Source of the DNA: PALSA-612 sp963773055 | GTDB taxonomy: Bacteria > Actinomycetota > Thermoleophilia > Gaiellales > Gaiellaceae | Length of the DNA: 64,000 nucleotides | Direction: 5' to 3' | Assembly (NCBI GenBank): GCA_963773055.1 | Contig: CAVYZL010000006.1 | Location: 1,612,001-1,676,000, forward strand | In this document: piece after piece, positions 15,299 to 23,587 of the stretch | Numbering within the stretch: the stretch's first letter is position 1 | How the letters are laid out: every line of letters starts with the position of its first letter | Program-made: the position numbers and the translations under genes | The notes under the pieces: model-generated | What the model was told of the DNA's origin: nothing | Databases searched by the model: none | Seen by the model: only the letters and a program-made list of their open reading frames with translations

Positions 15299-18200
15299 AT
15301 GCTGGAGCTCCGTGTCCTCGGTCCGCTCGAGGTCGTCCGCGACGGCGAGCCAGTTCCTCTCCCGCGCCAGATGCACCGGGCGCTGCTAGCGCTGCTCATT
15401 CTCCACCGTGGCGAGGTCGTCTCCACCGATTCGTTGATCGAGGAGCTCTGGACGGGTCAGCCGCCTGCGACGGCGAAGGACGCCCTTCAGAACTACGTCT
15501 CCCAGCTGCGCAAGGCGATCGGTCGAGACGTCATCGTCACGCGAGCCCCGGGCTACGTGCTCCAGGTAGAGGCCCATCAGACTGACACCGGACAGTTCGA
15601 GCAGCTCGTGGCAGAGGCGCGGGCCGCCGAGGATCCCGAGACACGAGCTGCGACCCTCCGGGCTGCCCTCGCGCTCTGGCGTGGCCCGGCGCTTGCCGAC
15701 CTCGCGTACGAGTCGTTCGTCTCGTCCACGGCGACGCGGCTCGAGGACCTGAGAGCGGCGGCGCAGGAGGACCTCGTCGACGCCGAGCTCGCGCTGGGCC
15801 ACCACGCGGCTCTCGTTCCCCGGCTCGAGGAGCTTGTCGACGCGTACCCATACGACGAGCGGGCGCGCGCCCAGCTCATGCTTGCTCTCTACCGCGCGGG
15901 GCGCCAGGCCGACGCGCTCGAAGCCTTCCGGGAGGCACGACAGACACTCGCGGACGAGCTCGGCCTCGATCCGAGCCCCGCGCTGCGCGAGCTCGAGCGG
16001 GCGATCCTCCTCCAGGAGCCGTCTCTAGTCTCCCCGGACGGCGACGCACCCGCCGCGGCCGAGCGCCGGAAGACGGTGACGGTGCTCGCCGTCGAGCTCT
16101 CCCCGGCGCCCGAGCAGGATCCGGAGCGCTTCCGGGAGTCGCTCGTTCACGGCATCACGGTCGCCCGTGCGGCAATCGAACGGCATGAAGGCTGGGTCAC
16201 GGCGCGGTCGGAGGACGAGCTGCTCGGCATCTTCGGGGTTCCGGTCGTGCACGAGGACGACGCCTTGCGGGCGTGCAGAGCGGCGACCGAGCTACGGGAT
16301 GCCGCCGGGGAACAGCCGATCGTTGTGCGCCTCGCCGTGGAGAGCGGTGACGTCGTCACGGGCCACGGCTTCGTCACGGGCGACGTTCTTCGGAGCACCG
16401 CGCGGGCGGCGCGCGACGCGGCGCCGGGAGACGTGCTCGTCGGCGCGCGGGCGATTGCCCTCGTTCGGCATGCGGTCGAGGGCCGGGGCGGCACCAGCGG
16501 CTTCAGCCTCGACGCGGTCTCGCCCACGGCTCCCGTCGTCGTCCACCACGCGAGCGCACCGCTTGTCGGTCGCGGGGACGAGCTCGCCGGGCTCCGCGAG
16601 CGCTTCGAGAGGGCGACACAGGCGGGACGGTGCGCGGTCGTCGTCGTCGTCGGAGAGCCCGGCATCGGCAAGAGCCGACTCGTGAGCGAGCTCGTGCGCG
16701 TGGTCGCCGACGAGGCGACGGTAGTCACCGGTCAGTGCGTCTCGTACGGCGAAGGCGCGGCGTACGCGCCGCTGCGCGAGATCGTGGGCGCAATCGACCT
16801 GGATCGGGCGCTGGCCGACGTCGACGACCGGCAGTCGATCGAGGAGGGCGTGTCCGACTTCTTGGAGGGACGCGGCTCGGTGGACGAAGGATTCTGGGCG
16901 ATCAGGCGCCTGCTCGAATCGCTCGCCGGCTCCCGTCCGCTCGTCGTCGTGCTCGAGGACCTCCACTGGGTCGAGCCGCGGCTGCTCGATCTCGTCGATC
17001 AGCTGGTCGAGCGGGCGCGACAGCCGATGCTCGTCGTCGGCGCGGCGCGACCGGAGCTGCTCGATGAGCGCCCGGCGTGGCAGCCGTGGTCGCTCGCCCT
17101 CGACCGCCTGAGCGACGACGACATCGGCACGGTCGTCGCCTCGCTCGAAAGCGGGCTCGAGATCTCCGTGCGCGCGAGGCTTGTCGAGCTCGCGGAGGGG
17201 AACGTGTTGCTGGCGGAACAGCTGCTCGCCTACGCCGAGGAACGAGGAGAGGCCGCTCTCGAAACCGTTCCCCCGTCCGTCGAGGCTCTCCTCGCTGCCC
17301 GGCTCGACCTGCTCGACGCAGAGGTACGGGACACCGCCCAGCGCGCCGCGCTCATCGGCCGCGACTTCTCGCGCCAGGCGCTCGCCGCGCTCACCCCCGC
17401 GGCAGCGCGCCAGGGGCTCTCCACACAGCTCCTCGACCTCGTCCGCCGCGGCCTCGTCCACCCCGAGCTCGTGACCGACGCGGAGGAGCCCTTTCGCTTC
17501 CATCACGCTCTCGTCCGGGACGTCGCTTACGCAGGCCTCCCCAAGGCGGCGCGTGCGGAGCTCCACGAGACGTATGCGGACTGGCTCCTCGAGCAGGAAG
17601 ACGCGGCAGACGAAGTCGTCGGTTTCCACCTCGAGCAGGCCTACCGCTACCGCACAGAGCTGGCGCCGACCGATCGCCGCGCAAAGCAGCTCGCGAGCGA
17701 TGCGGGCACAGCGCTGGGGAGGGCCGGCATGCGTGAGTGGAAGCGGAGCGACGTCGCGGCGACGATCAACCTTCTCGGGCGGGCGACGACGCTGCTGCCC
17801 CAAGGGAGTCGCAGATCGGAGCTGCTCTGCGAGCTTGGAATCGCATTCATCTCGTCGGGCCAGACGGAGAATGCCGAGGCGGCGTTGAACTCAGCTGAGC
17901 GCACAGAGCAACGCGGAATCCAGCTCTGGGCACGGATGGAGCTCGCGCGCCGTCAGCTGAATACGAACCCTACTGCGACGGCCACGGAGCTCTTGGAACT
18001 CGCCCAGGCGGCCATTCCCGCCCTCGAGGCAGTCGGCGACGATCGTGCGCTCGGGCGCGCTTGGCTCCTCGCAGGCTTCGTTCAGGGAGGAATTCGAGGA
18101 CGTCATTCGGAGTGGCTGAATGCCGCGGAGGAGGCACTCGTCCACTATCGCCGGGCAGACTGGCCGGTGGCGACATGCGTCCAGCAGATCGCCGCAGCTC

Positions 18201-18928
18201 TCTACTACGGCTCGACCCCCGTCCCAGAGGCGATCAGCCGATGCAGCGCGTTGCTCAAGCGCGAAGCACACGAAAGCTATGGGGAGGCAAACATCCTGGT
18301 CTTTCTTGGTGGGCTGGAAGCAATGGCGGGGCATGTTGAAGTGGGCCAGGCCACGGTCGATCGCGCGGCGACGATCTACTTGGAGCTCGGCCACGCTTCA
18401 TCGATAGCGAGCTGGTGCGGACCAACTTCCGCGAATATCAGAACTCTCGCTGGCGACCACGCGGGGGCTGAAGAGGTTCTTCTGGAGACGTGCGCTGCTC
18501 TCAGGCGGAGCGGCGATATGGGCACGCTCTCCACAAGGGCAGCCGAGCTAGCGGACGCTCTGTATCGACAGTGTCGTTATGACGAGGCGCGAACGTGGAT
18601 CGAAACGGCGCAGACGCTCGCTGGCGAGGACGATCTGACAGTCCAGCCGATATGGAGGTCCGTCCGAGCGAAACTGGTCGCGCGGCAAGGTGCCGCACGA
18701 GAGGCCGAACGGCTCTTAAGCGAGGCGATGGCACTGGTCGATCAGACCGAATGCCTCAACCGGCGGGCGAAAGTGCGTATGGACCTGGCTGAGGTCTTTC
18801 AGCTAGCCGGCCGAGAGAAGGATCGCGCCATCGCGGGTCACGGCGCAATCGATCTCTACCTACAGAAGGGCAACAGAGCGGCGGCGGAGCAGGCGCAGGA
18901 GCTGCTCGCTGAGCCAGCGGCGATGTAG
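15299..18928 (+). CDS. BTAD/SARP-type regulator with degenerate cyclase, AAA+ ATPase and TPR-like domains
   Basis: A 1209-aa transcriptional regulator. Residues 1-95 form an OmpR-like winged helix (LELRVLGPLEVVRDG, then LRKAIGRDVIVTRAPGYVL). Residues 100-245 form the BTAD domain (GRQADALEAFREARQTLADE). A class III nucleotide-cyclase-like domain follows (ERRKTVTVLAVELS, SEDELLGIFG; about 255-390); the usual first metal-binding Asp is Glu and the Gly before the second Asp is Glu, so it is probably inactive. An AAA+/NACHT-like ATPase has Walker A GEPGIGKS (about 451) and Walker B VVVLEDLHWVE (about 550). The last 400 residues are helical, TPR-like. The overall plan resembles AfsR/GutR-type signal-integrating regulators. 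It is the likely reader of the heptamer pairs at 13114-15255. Confidence 0.92.
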   Translation: MLELRVLGPLEVVRDGEPVPLPRQMHRALLALLILHRGEVVSTDSLIEELWTGQPPATAKDALQNYVSQLRKAIGRDVIVTRAPGYVLQVEAHQTDTGQFEQLVAEARAAEDPETRAATLRAALALWRGPALADLAYESFVSSTATRLEDLRAAAQEDLVDAELALGHHAALVPRLEELVDAYPYDERARAQLMLALYRAGRQADALEAFREARQTLADELGLDPSPALRELERAILLQEPSLVSPDGDAPAAAERRKTVTVLAVELSPAPEQDPERFRESLVHGITVARAAIERHEGWVTARSEDELLGIFGVPVVHEDDALRACRAATELRDAAGEQPIVVRLAVESGDVVTGHGFVTGDVLRSTARAARDAAPGDVLVGARAIALVRHAVEGRGGTSGFSLDAVSPTAPVVVHHASAPLVGRGDELAGLRERFERATQAGRCAVVVVVGEPGIGKSRLVSELVRVVADEATVVTGQCVSYGEGAAYAPLREIVGAIDLDRALADVDDRQSIEEGVSDFLEGRGSVDEGFWAIRRLLESLAGSRPLVVVLEDLHWVEPRLLDLVDQLVERARQPMLVVGAARPELLDERPAWQPWSLALDRLSDDDIGTVVASLESGLEISVRARLVELAEGNVLLAEQLLAYAEERGEAALETVPPSVEALLAARLDLLDAEVRDTAQRAALIGRDFSRQALAALTPAAARQGLSTQLLDLVRRGLVHPELVTDAEEPFRFHHALVRDVAYAGLPKAARAELHETYADWLLEQEDAADEVVGFHLEQAYRYRTELAPTDRRAKQLASDAGTALGRAGMREWKRSDVAATINLLGRATTLLPQGSRRSELLCELGIAFISSGQTENAEAALNSAERTEQRGIQLWARMELARRQLNTNPTATATELLELAQAAIPALEAVGDDRALGRAWLLAGFVQGGIRGRHSEWLNAAEEALVHYRRADWPVATCVQQIAAALYYGSTPVPEAISRCSALLKREAHESYGEANILVFLGGLEAMAGHVEVGQATVDRAATIYLELGHASSIASWCGPTSANIRTLAGDHAGAEEVLLETCAALRRSGDMGTLSTRAAELADALYRQCRYDEARTWIETAQTLAGEDDLTVQPIWRSVRAKLVARQGAAREAERLLSEAMALVDQTECLNRRAKVRMDLAEVFQLAGREKDRAIAGHGAIDLYLQKGNRAAAEQAQELLAEPAAM

Positions 18929-18929
18929 T

Positions 18930-18955
18930 GGAGGGGCCCATCGAGGGGCCCCTCC
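18930..18955. terminator. Bidirectional stem-loop between the regulator and a micropeptide gene
   Basis: GGAGGGGCCC-ATCGAG-GGGCCCCTCC, a perfect 10-bp stem directly after the regulator's stop codon and 6 bases from the stop of the convergent micropeptide gene. Confidence 0.8.
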
Positions 18956-18961
18956 AGACCC

Positions 18962-19069
18962 TCACCGGCCCTGTGGGCCGCCGCCATCCGCAAGCGCGAG
19001 CAGCGGAAAAGCCGCTGCGACGAGCGCAAGCGTGCAGAGCAGCACGAACAGTCGCGTCCGAAGCGTCAT
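18962..19069 (-). CDS. Exported micropeptide (35 aa)
   Basis: A 35-aa open frame: a charged start (MTLRTRLF), a hydrophobic core and a signal-peptidase-like end FPLLALA, followed by DGGGPQGR. Translation is strongly supported by the near-perfect box AAGGAGGT 6-7 bases before the ATG. It is a paralogue of the 19171-19299 gene (shared AAAFPLLA...GGGP). After cleavage only about 8 residues would be released. It was not recognised; it could be a small membrane peptide or an exported signal. Confidence 0.65.
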   Translation of the reverse strand: MTLRTRLFVLLCTLALVAAAFPLLALADGGGPQGR

Positions 19070-19122
19070 AGCGCCACCTCCTTCCCGCGCACCATCCTCT
19101 CTCTCTGTCAAGAGCCAGAACA

Positions 19123-19151
19123 ACGAAGAGCCCGCAACAGGGGCTCTTCGT
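19123..19151 (-). terminator. Stem-loop after the second micropeptide gene
   Basis: ACGAAGAGCCC / GGGCTCTTCGT, a perfect 11-bp stem with a 7-nt loop, 20 bases after the stop at 19171. A T-richer stretch follows on the minus strand. Confidence 0.75.
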
Positions 19152-19170
19152 CTGCTTTGAAGGCGGACAT

Positions 19171-19299
19171 CTAACCGCCAGTCGGGCCGCCACCGTCGCC
19201 CGCCATCGCGAGCAGCGGGAACGCTGCCGCGAGGACGATCGACGCGACCATCACCGCTGTCACGACGAGCGTGCGGCTTGTGTGCGTGATCCGGCGCAT
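19171..19299 (-). CDS. Exported micropeptide (42 aa), paralogue of the 18962 gene
   Basis: A 42-aa frame starting MRRITHTSRTL, then a hydrophobic core ending in AAAFPLLAMA and a Gly-rich tail GDGGGPTGG. AAAGGAGGGAG lies a few bases before the ATG, so the start and expression are well supported. It has the same design as the neighbouring 35-aa peptide and its own terminator. The function is unknown. Confidence 0.65.
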   Translation of the reverse strand: MRRITHTSRTLVVTAVMVASIVLAAAFPLLAMAGDGGGPTGG

Positions 19300-19613
19300 G
19301 TCTCCCTCCTTTCCGGAGTTGCTGTGCGCCGGGCACGCTCGGAGAGCCGACAAACGCCGCCCTCACGGCTCGCCAATCGTTCGCTCACGCCGTGCGAGCC
19401 GGTCGTGAGAAACGCGGGGATATGGGTGCTGCGACGCAGCATGGATCTCTGCGTCGAAGCTAGAAATCTGCGGTCTAGCTTTCCTCGGGCTTTATCTCGA
19501 TCTGTTGTCGATAAAGACCAGGAATTCTCGTCGGCGAAATATCAGAGCTTTTCTCTAGTGTCGAGAGAGGCACTCGACGTCTCGCCTCGCTGGCTCAGGG
19601 TTTACCCCCTAGT
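19300..19613. other. Intergenic region without a recognisable gene, A+T-richer, with several inverted repeats
   Basis: No convincing coding frame. The segment 19380-19610 is visibly less GC-rich than its surroundings. It contains AAGCTAGA / TCTAGCTT (19457-19481) and CTTTATC / GATAAAG (19490-19516), plus shorter repeats near 19558-19580. It could hold the promoter of the micropeptide gene, a small structured RNA, or debris of the decayed response regulator. Confidence 0.4.
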
Positions 19614-19952
19614 CACGGCTCTTCCGCCCTGCTCCGCGAGGGCGTGGCTCGCGTTCTCGCCGACGGGGGCTTCGAGATCGTGGCGCAGGCCGGCGACGCG
19701 TTCGAGCTGAAGCATGCGGTCGACGAGTGGAAGCCGGATGTCGCGATCATCGACGTCCGCATGCCGCCAACGCACACCGACGAGGGAGCGCGAGCGGCGA
19801 AGGAGATCCGTAAGACGCACCCGGCCGTCGGCGTGCTCGTGCTCTCAGACGAGACGCGCGTCCACAACATCTTCGGAAAGCTTCGGCTGCCGCCCACGAC
19901 CGACGAGCATCGCCGAGTCCAGGCGGTGCTCGCCTTCCTTCGGGCCGGTTAG
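19614..19952 (+). pseudogene. Remnant of a NarL/LuxR-type response regulator
   Basis: The frame contains the middle of a receiver domain (LLREGVARVLADGGFEIV, then the phospho-acceptor stretch VAIIDVRMPPTHTDEG). It jumps from VGVLVLSDE directly to VHNIFGKLRLPPTTDEHRRV, the last part of a LuxR-type HTH domain. The first strand with the acidic pair, the second half of the receiver and the first HTH helices are missing. It is therefore an internally deleted, 5'-truncated gene. No sensor kinase is nearby. Confidence 0.8.
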
Positions 19953-19954
19953 GA

Positions 19955-19990
19955 ACGCCCGGGGGACAGGTCGACCCTGTCCCCCGGCGT
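19955..19990. terminator. Strong palindromic stem-loop (GGGGGACAGG type)
   Basis: GGGGGACAGG / CCTGTCCCCC with a 5-nt loop, extended by ACGCC / GGCGT past one bulged base. It lies between the response-regulator remnant and the convergent exported-protein gene, so it can end both transcripts. It shares the GGGACAG core with the dnaX palindrome and the repeat near 26938. Confidence 0.75.
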
Positions 19991-20000
19991 TTGTCAGTCG

Positions 20001-20582
20001 CTACGAGACCTTGGCGCAGGTGACCCAGACGTTTCCGACTGCGGCGAGGTTATTGCCGCTCTCGCCCCAGATCACGAAACGCCAACCGGTGTCGTCGGAG
20101 TTCGGGCCGTCCTGGAGCACGTAGCCCGCCCCGTCGACCTGGTCCCACCCTCCTCCAACCGCCTTCTCGCCGGACTGGCACATGGCCGTGACTCGGCTGT
20201 ACGCGCCCTCCGCGTCGAGCTCGAAGGAGTCCTGCCGGTAGGTGAAGAGGCTGGCCGACAGCGAGCCCGTCGGCCCCGGCGTCGCCGCGATCTGAGCAGC
20301 GGTCAAGCCGTTCAAAGTCGCCGCGTCCGTCCCGGGACCCGGAATCGAGGCGATCTGCGTCGCCGTTGCACCGTTCACCTTCAACGCGTTCGCCGCCACC
20401 TTCGCGGTGTTCGCCTTCTTCGCGTGGTCGGCGTTCAACGCACGCTTGGCAAGAGGCGGCACGATCCCCGCGGCCAACCCCGTGCTCGAGAGCGCGACGA
20501 AGAGCGCGATCGACGCGATGACGATCGCGGGCAGCTCGCGCCTCATATGGGCTCTGATGCCTCTCGTTCGATTACCGCTCAT
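20001..20582 (-). CDS. Exported protein, tandem paralogue 2, unknown function
   Basis: A 193-aa protein. A signal peptide or anchor at about residues 13-35 (LPAIVIASIALFVALSST) is followed by AKRALNADHAKKANTAK. Next is a repeat-like stretch (DAATLNGLTAAQIAATPGPT) and a C-terminal domain with two cysteines and AVGGGWDQVDGAGYVL. It is highly similar to the upstream gene. The ATG lies 2 bases after that gene's stop with no good ribosome-binding site, so translation is probably coupled. Confidence 0.8.
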   Translation of the reverse strand: MSGNRTRGIRAHMRRELPAIVIASIALFVALSSTGLAAGIVPPLAKRALNADHAKKANTAKVAANALKVNGATATQIASIPGPGTDAATLNGLTAAQIAATPGPTGSLSASLFTYRQDSFELDAEGAYSRVTAMCQSGEKAVGGGWDQVDGAGYVLQDGPNSDDTGWRFVIWGESGNNLAAVGNVWVTCAKVS

Positions 20583-20584
20583 GG

Positions 20585-21148
20585 CTAGGAGACCTTGGCG
20601 CAGATGACCCAGACGGAGCCGTTCGCGGGGACGGTGTCACCGCTGTCAGCCCAGACACGGAAGAACCAACCCGAGCCGTCCGGAATCGGTCGATCGACGA
20701 GAACGTACGCGGCGCCGTTTGCCTGGTCCCAGCCGCCGGCGATCGCCTTCTCGCCCGATACGCACAGCGCGCGGGCGTCCGTCTTGTCGCGCTCGGACTG
20801 GATGCTCCAGCCGGAGGAGCGAAGCGTGAAGAGGCCGGAAGCTAGCGAGCTGGTCGGCCTCGGCGTAGCTGCGATCTGCGCGGCCGTCTGGCCGTTCAGC
20901 GTGGCGGCATCCGTCGCCGGGCCAGGCGTCGCCGCGACCTGCTCGGCGGTCAGGCCATTGAGCTTGAGCGCGTTCGCGGCCGTCTTGGCCGTATTGGCTG
21001 TCTTCGCGTGGTCGGCGTTGACCGCGCGCTTGGCGAGTGGGACGATGCTCGCCGCTACTCCGCTGCTCGCAAGAGCCGCGAACAGGGCGATGATCGATAT
21101 GACAAGCGCGGGAGTCACACGCACCCCGCGCGGGCGAAATCTACGCAT
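20585..21148 (-). CDS. Exported protein, tandem paralogue 1, unknown function
   Basis: A 187-aa protein with the same plan as its downstream neighbour: a hydrophobic N-terminus (ALVISIIALFAALASSGVAAS), AKRAVNADHAKTANTAK, DAATLNGQTAAQIAATPRPT, and a C-terminal domain with IAGGWDQANGAAYVL and WVICAKVS. AAAGGAG precedes the ATG. The protein at 14355-14831 is a third, more distant member. The repeated LNG-T-A motif suggests a short fibrous or helical stalk between the membrane and the C-terminal domain. Confidence 0.8.
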   Translation of the reverse strand: MRRFRPRGVRVTPALVISIIALFAALASSGVAASIVPLAKRAVNADHAKTANTAKTAANALKLNGLTAEQVAATPGPATDAATLNGQTAAQIAATPRPTSSLASGLFTLRSSGWSIQSERDKTDARALCVSGEKAIAGGWDQANGAAYVLVDRPIPDGSGWFFRVWADSGDTVPANGSVWVICAKVS

Positions 21149-21187
21149 TGCGTGCTCCTTTCAGATCCAGAGGAATCGGAGAGGGTA

Positions 21188-22789
21188 CTAGGTCTGTGGC
21201 CCTGCTGCGGAGATTGCCCGGTCGATTGTTCCTGCAAACCGAGCAAAGTTGTCGGCGAACATCGCAGCCAGCTTCTTGGCTTGCGCGTCGTACGCATCCG
21301 GGTCCCGCCACGTCGTGCGCGGCTCGAGCAAGGCCGTTTCGACGCCCGAGACCTCGAGAGGCACCTCGAACCCGAAGATTGGGTCCGTGCGAAACGCCCC
21401 ACTCGTGAGATCTCCTGACAGCGCCGCGTGCAGCATCGCGCGCGTGGCGTCGATCGGCATCCGGTGCCCCTCGCCGTACTGCCCGCCGGTCCAGCCGGTG
21501 TTCACGAGCCAGACGGTGGCTCCGTGCGCCTCGAGCCGCTCCCCGAGCATCCGCGCATAGACCGCCGGGCTCTGCGGAAGAAACGGCGCGCCGAAGCAGG
21601 CCGAGAACGTCGCCTGCGGCTCGGTGACGCCGATCTCCGTCCCCGCTACCTTCGCCGTGTAGCCGGATAGGAAGTAGAAGAGCGCCTGCTCGCGCGTGAG
21701 GCGGGCGATCGGCGGCAGCACCCCAAACGCATCCGCGGTCAGCATCACGACCGAGCTCGGGTGCCCGGCACGCCGCGCCGGCAGGTGATGGGCGATCTGC
21801 TCGAGCTTGTACGCCGCGCGCGTGTTTTCCGTCTTCGTGTCGTCGTCGAGGTCGAGCACGCCGCGCTCCGACACGATTACGTTCTCGAGCACCGTCCCGA
21901 ACGTGCGCGTCGTGCGGAAGATCTCCGGCTCTGCCTGCTCCGACAGCCGGATCACCTTCGCGTAGCAGCCACCCTCGAAGTTGAACACGCCATCGTCCGA
22001 CCAGCCGTGCTCGTCGTCGCCGATCAGATTCCGCTCAGGGTCGGCGGAGAGGGTCGTCTTCCCCGTCCCCGAGAGCCCGAAGAAGACCGCCACACGCCCG
22101 TCGTCGCCGACGTTCGCCGAGCAGTGCATGGGCAGCACGCCGCGCAACGGAAGCCGGTCGTTCATCAGGGTGAAGATCGACTTCTTGATCTCGCCCGCGT
22201 AGAACGTCCCGCCGATCACGACCTCACGGCGCGTCGGATGGAGGACGACGAACGTGGTGGAGCGAGTTCCGTCCTCCTCGGGACTCGCCTCGACGGGCGG
22301 CGCGTGCAGAACGAGGGCCTCGGGCACGTGGGCGGCGATCTCCTTCTCCGTCGGATCGATGAAGAGTGTCTTTGCGAAGAGCGCGTGCCAGGGGCTGTGC
22401 GTGACGACCCGAAGCGGGAGCCGATGCGTCGGATCCGCGCCCGCAAAGGCGTCGACGACGTAAAGATCCTGGTCCTCGAGGAACGAGACGACTTTGGCGC
22501 GGAGCCCCTCGAAGCGTTCCTCATCGATCGGCCGGTTGACGCTCCAGTCGATGCGATCCTCGGATCCCGGCTCGTGGACGACGAACTTGTCGTTCGGCGA
22601 CCGGCCCGTGTGATGCCCGGTGTCGACGACGAGCGCTCCGCCATCCGCGAGTTGCCCTTCGCCCCTGAGCAGGGCGTGAACGTACAGCTGGGAGGTGCTC
22701 GGGTTCCAGACGACGCCGCCCAGAGGCGCGAGGCCGTGCGCGTCGAGACCTACCGGTCCCCGCAGCTCGATGTCGGTCGTGATCGCCAT
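21188..22789 (-). CDS. pckA: Phosphoenolpyruvate carboxykinase (ATP)
   Basis: Converts oxaloacetate and ATP to phosphoenolpyruvate and CO2 at the entry to gluconeogenesis. It has 533 aa, as expected. The P-loop GLSGTGKTTLS lies at about residue 240, and the metal/substrate block GDDEHGWSDDGVFNFEGG follows at about 265. YTAKVAGTE and the WLVNTGWTGG segment are also typical. It is the ATP form, whereas many Actinobacteria have the GTP enzyme. It is divergent from a GNAT gene. TAGGAT lies 12 nt before the ATG and AAGG may act as a ribosome-binding site. Confidence 0.96.
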   Translation of the reverse strand: MAITTDIELRGPVGLDAHGLAPLGGVVWNPSTSQLYVHALLRGEGQLADGGALVVDTGHHTGRSPNDKFVVHEPGSEDRIDWSVNRPIDEERFEGLRAKVVSFLEDQDLYVVDAFAGADPTHRLPLRVVTHSPWHALFAKTLFIDPTEKEIAAHVPEALVLHAPPVEASPEEDGTRSTTFVVLHPTRREVVIGGTFYAGEIKKSIFTLMNDRLPLRGVLPMHCSANVGDDGRVAVFFGLSGTGKTTLSADPERNLIGDDEHGWSDDGVFNFEGGCYAKVIRLSEQAEPEIFRTTRTFGTVLENVIVSERGVLDLDDDTKTENTRAAYKLEQIAHHLPARRAGHPSSVVMLTADAFGVLPPIARLTREQALFYFLSGYTAKVAGTEIGVTEPQATFSACFGAPFLPQSPAVYARMLGERLEAHGATVWLVNTGWTGGQYGEGHRMPIDATRAMLHAALSGDLTSGAFRTDPIFGFEVPLEVSGVETALLEPRTTWRDPDAYDAQAKKLAAMFADNFARFAGTIDRAISAAGPQT

Positions 22790-22818
22790 CGCGGGGCCTT
22801 AATCCTACGCGTGCACGT

Positions 22819-22824
22819 TAGGCT
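22819..22824 (+). promoter_or_regulatory. -10 box (TAGGCT) for the RimJ/L-like gene
   Basis: TAGGCT lies 6 nt before the GTG start at 22831, fitting a leaderless transcript. Confidence 0.55.
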
Positions 22825-22830
22825 CGGCGA

Positions 22831-23394
22831 GTGAGGATCAGAGCGCCCGATCCGCCGCTCTCCGACGGGGTGGTGACGCTGCGGCCCTGGATGGACGCCG
22901 ACGCAGATGCGGTCGCCGTGGCCTGTCGTGACCCGGAGATCACCCGCTGGCTCGACGCCGTGCCCGCCCCCTACACGCGCCGGGACGCCCGCGCATACAT
23001 CGCCACGGCACGGCGGGGATGGAAGGACGGCTCGCTGTGGACGTTCGCAGTCACGGATGCGGAGACGGGCGACGTGCTCGGGTCGTGCGGCGTCGGCTGG
23101 CAAGACCGTCCGAACGCCGTCGCGGAGATCGGCTACTGGGTGCGGTCCGGCGACAGGGGTCGCGGCGTCGCGACGCGCGCCGTGGAGCTCGCCTCGCAGT
23201 GGGTGTTCGACGAGTGCGGCGTCGCGCGGCTCCAGCTTCGTGCCGACTCTCTCAACGTCGCCTCGCAGCGCGTAGCCGAGCGCGCCGGCTTCCAGCGGGA
23301 GGGCGTGCTCCGCTCGGTCAGCTACAGCCGCCGCCAGGAGCGGCGCGTCGACTACGTCCTGTACTCGCTGCTGCGCGACGAACCCCGTCCGTAG
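22831..23394 (+). CDS. GNAT acetyltransferase, RimJ/RimL-like
   Basis: A 187-aa GNAT protein. VTLRPWMDADADAVAVACRDPEITRWL is the standard RimJ/L-like opening. The acetyl-CoA loop is RSGDRGRGVATRAV (about residue 110), followed by RLQLRADSLNVASQRVAERAGF. The substrate (protein N-terminus, antibiotic or small molecule) is not determined. The GTG start follows a -10 box by 6 nt. Confidence 0.88.
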   Translation: MRIRAPDPPLSDGVVTLRPWMDADADAVAVACRDPEITRWLDAVPAPYTRRDARAYIATARRGWKDGSLWTFAVTDAETGDVLGSCGVGWQDRPNAVAEIGYWVRSGDRGRGVATRAVELASQWVFDECGVARLQLRADSLNVASQRVAERAGFQREGVLRSVSYSRRQERRVDYVLYSLLRDEPRP

Positions 23395-23406
23395 ACTGGC
23401 CGCCAG

Positions 23407-23577
23407 ATGGGGGACGACCGGCGCGACCTGCTGCTCTACGCCGCCGCCGGGGTCGTGTACGTCACGATCGGCGCCTTCGTCCCCGCGTTCCTCTTCTCCT
23501 GGATCGTCGCCGCCGCCTTCCTCGTGACCTGGGTGCTTGTCGTGCCCGCGGTCGTCCGCCGCCTCAGACGGCGATGA
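23407..23577 (+). CDS. Small membrane protein (56 aa)
   Basis: A 56-aa frame: MGDDRRDLLLYAAAG, then two hydrophobic segments (about residues 9-30 and 31-50) and a basic end RRLRRR. TAGACT lies 9 nt before the ATG and the next gene starts 11 bases after its stop, so it fits between two real genes. The basic C-terminus predicts both ends on the cytoplasmic side. No family is recognised. Confidence 0.6.
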   Translation: MGDDRRDLLLYAAAGVVYVTIGAFVPAFLFSWIVAAAFLVTWVLVVPAVVRRLRRR

Positions 23578-23587
23578 GGGAACGGAC

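Noticed and set aside
18962..19299. A complete RRNPP-type quorum-sensing system with the BTAD protein as receptor
   Set aside because: The micropeptide genes are convergent with the regulator, not downstream on the same strand, and no permease or protease link is shown. Only the weaker statement of a possible pair is kept in the findings.
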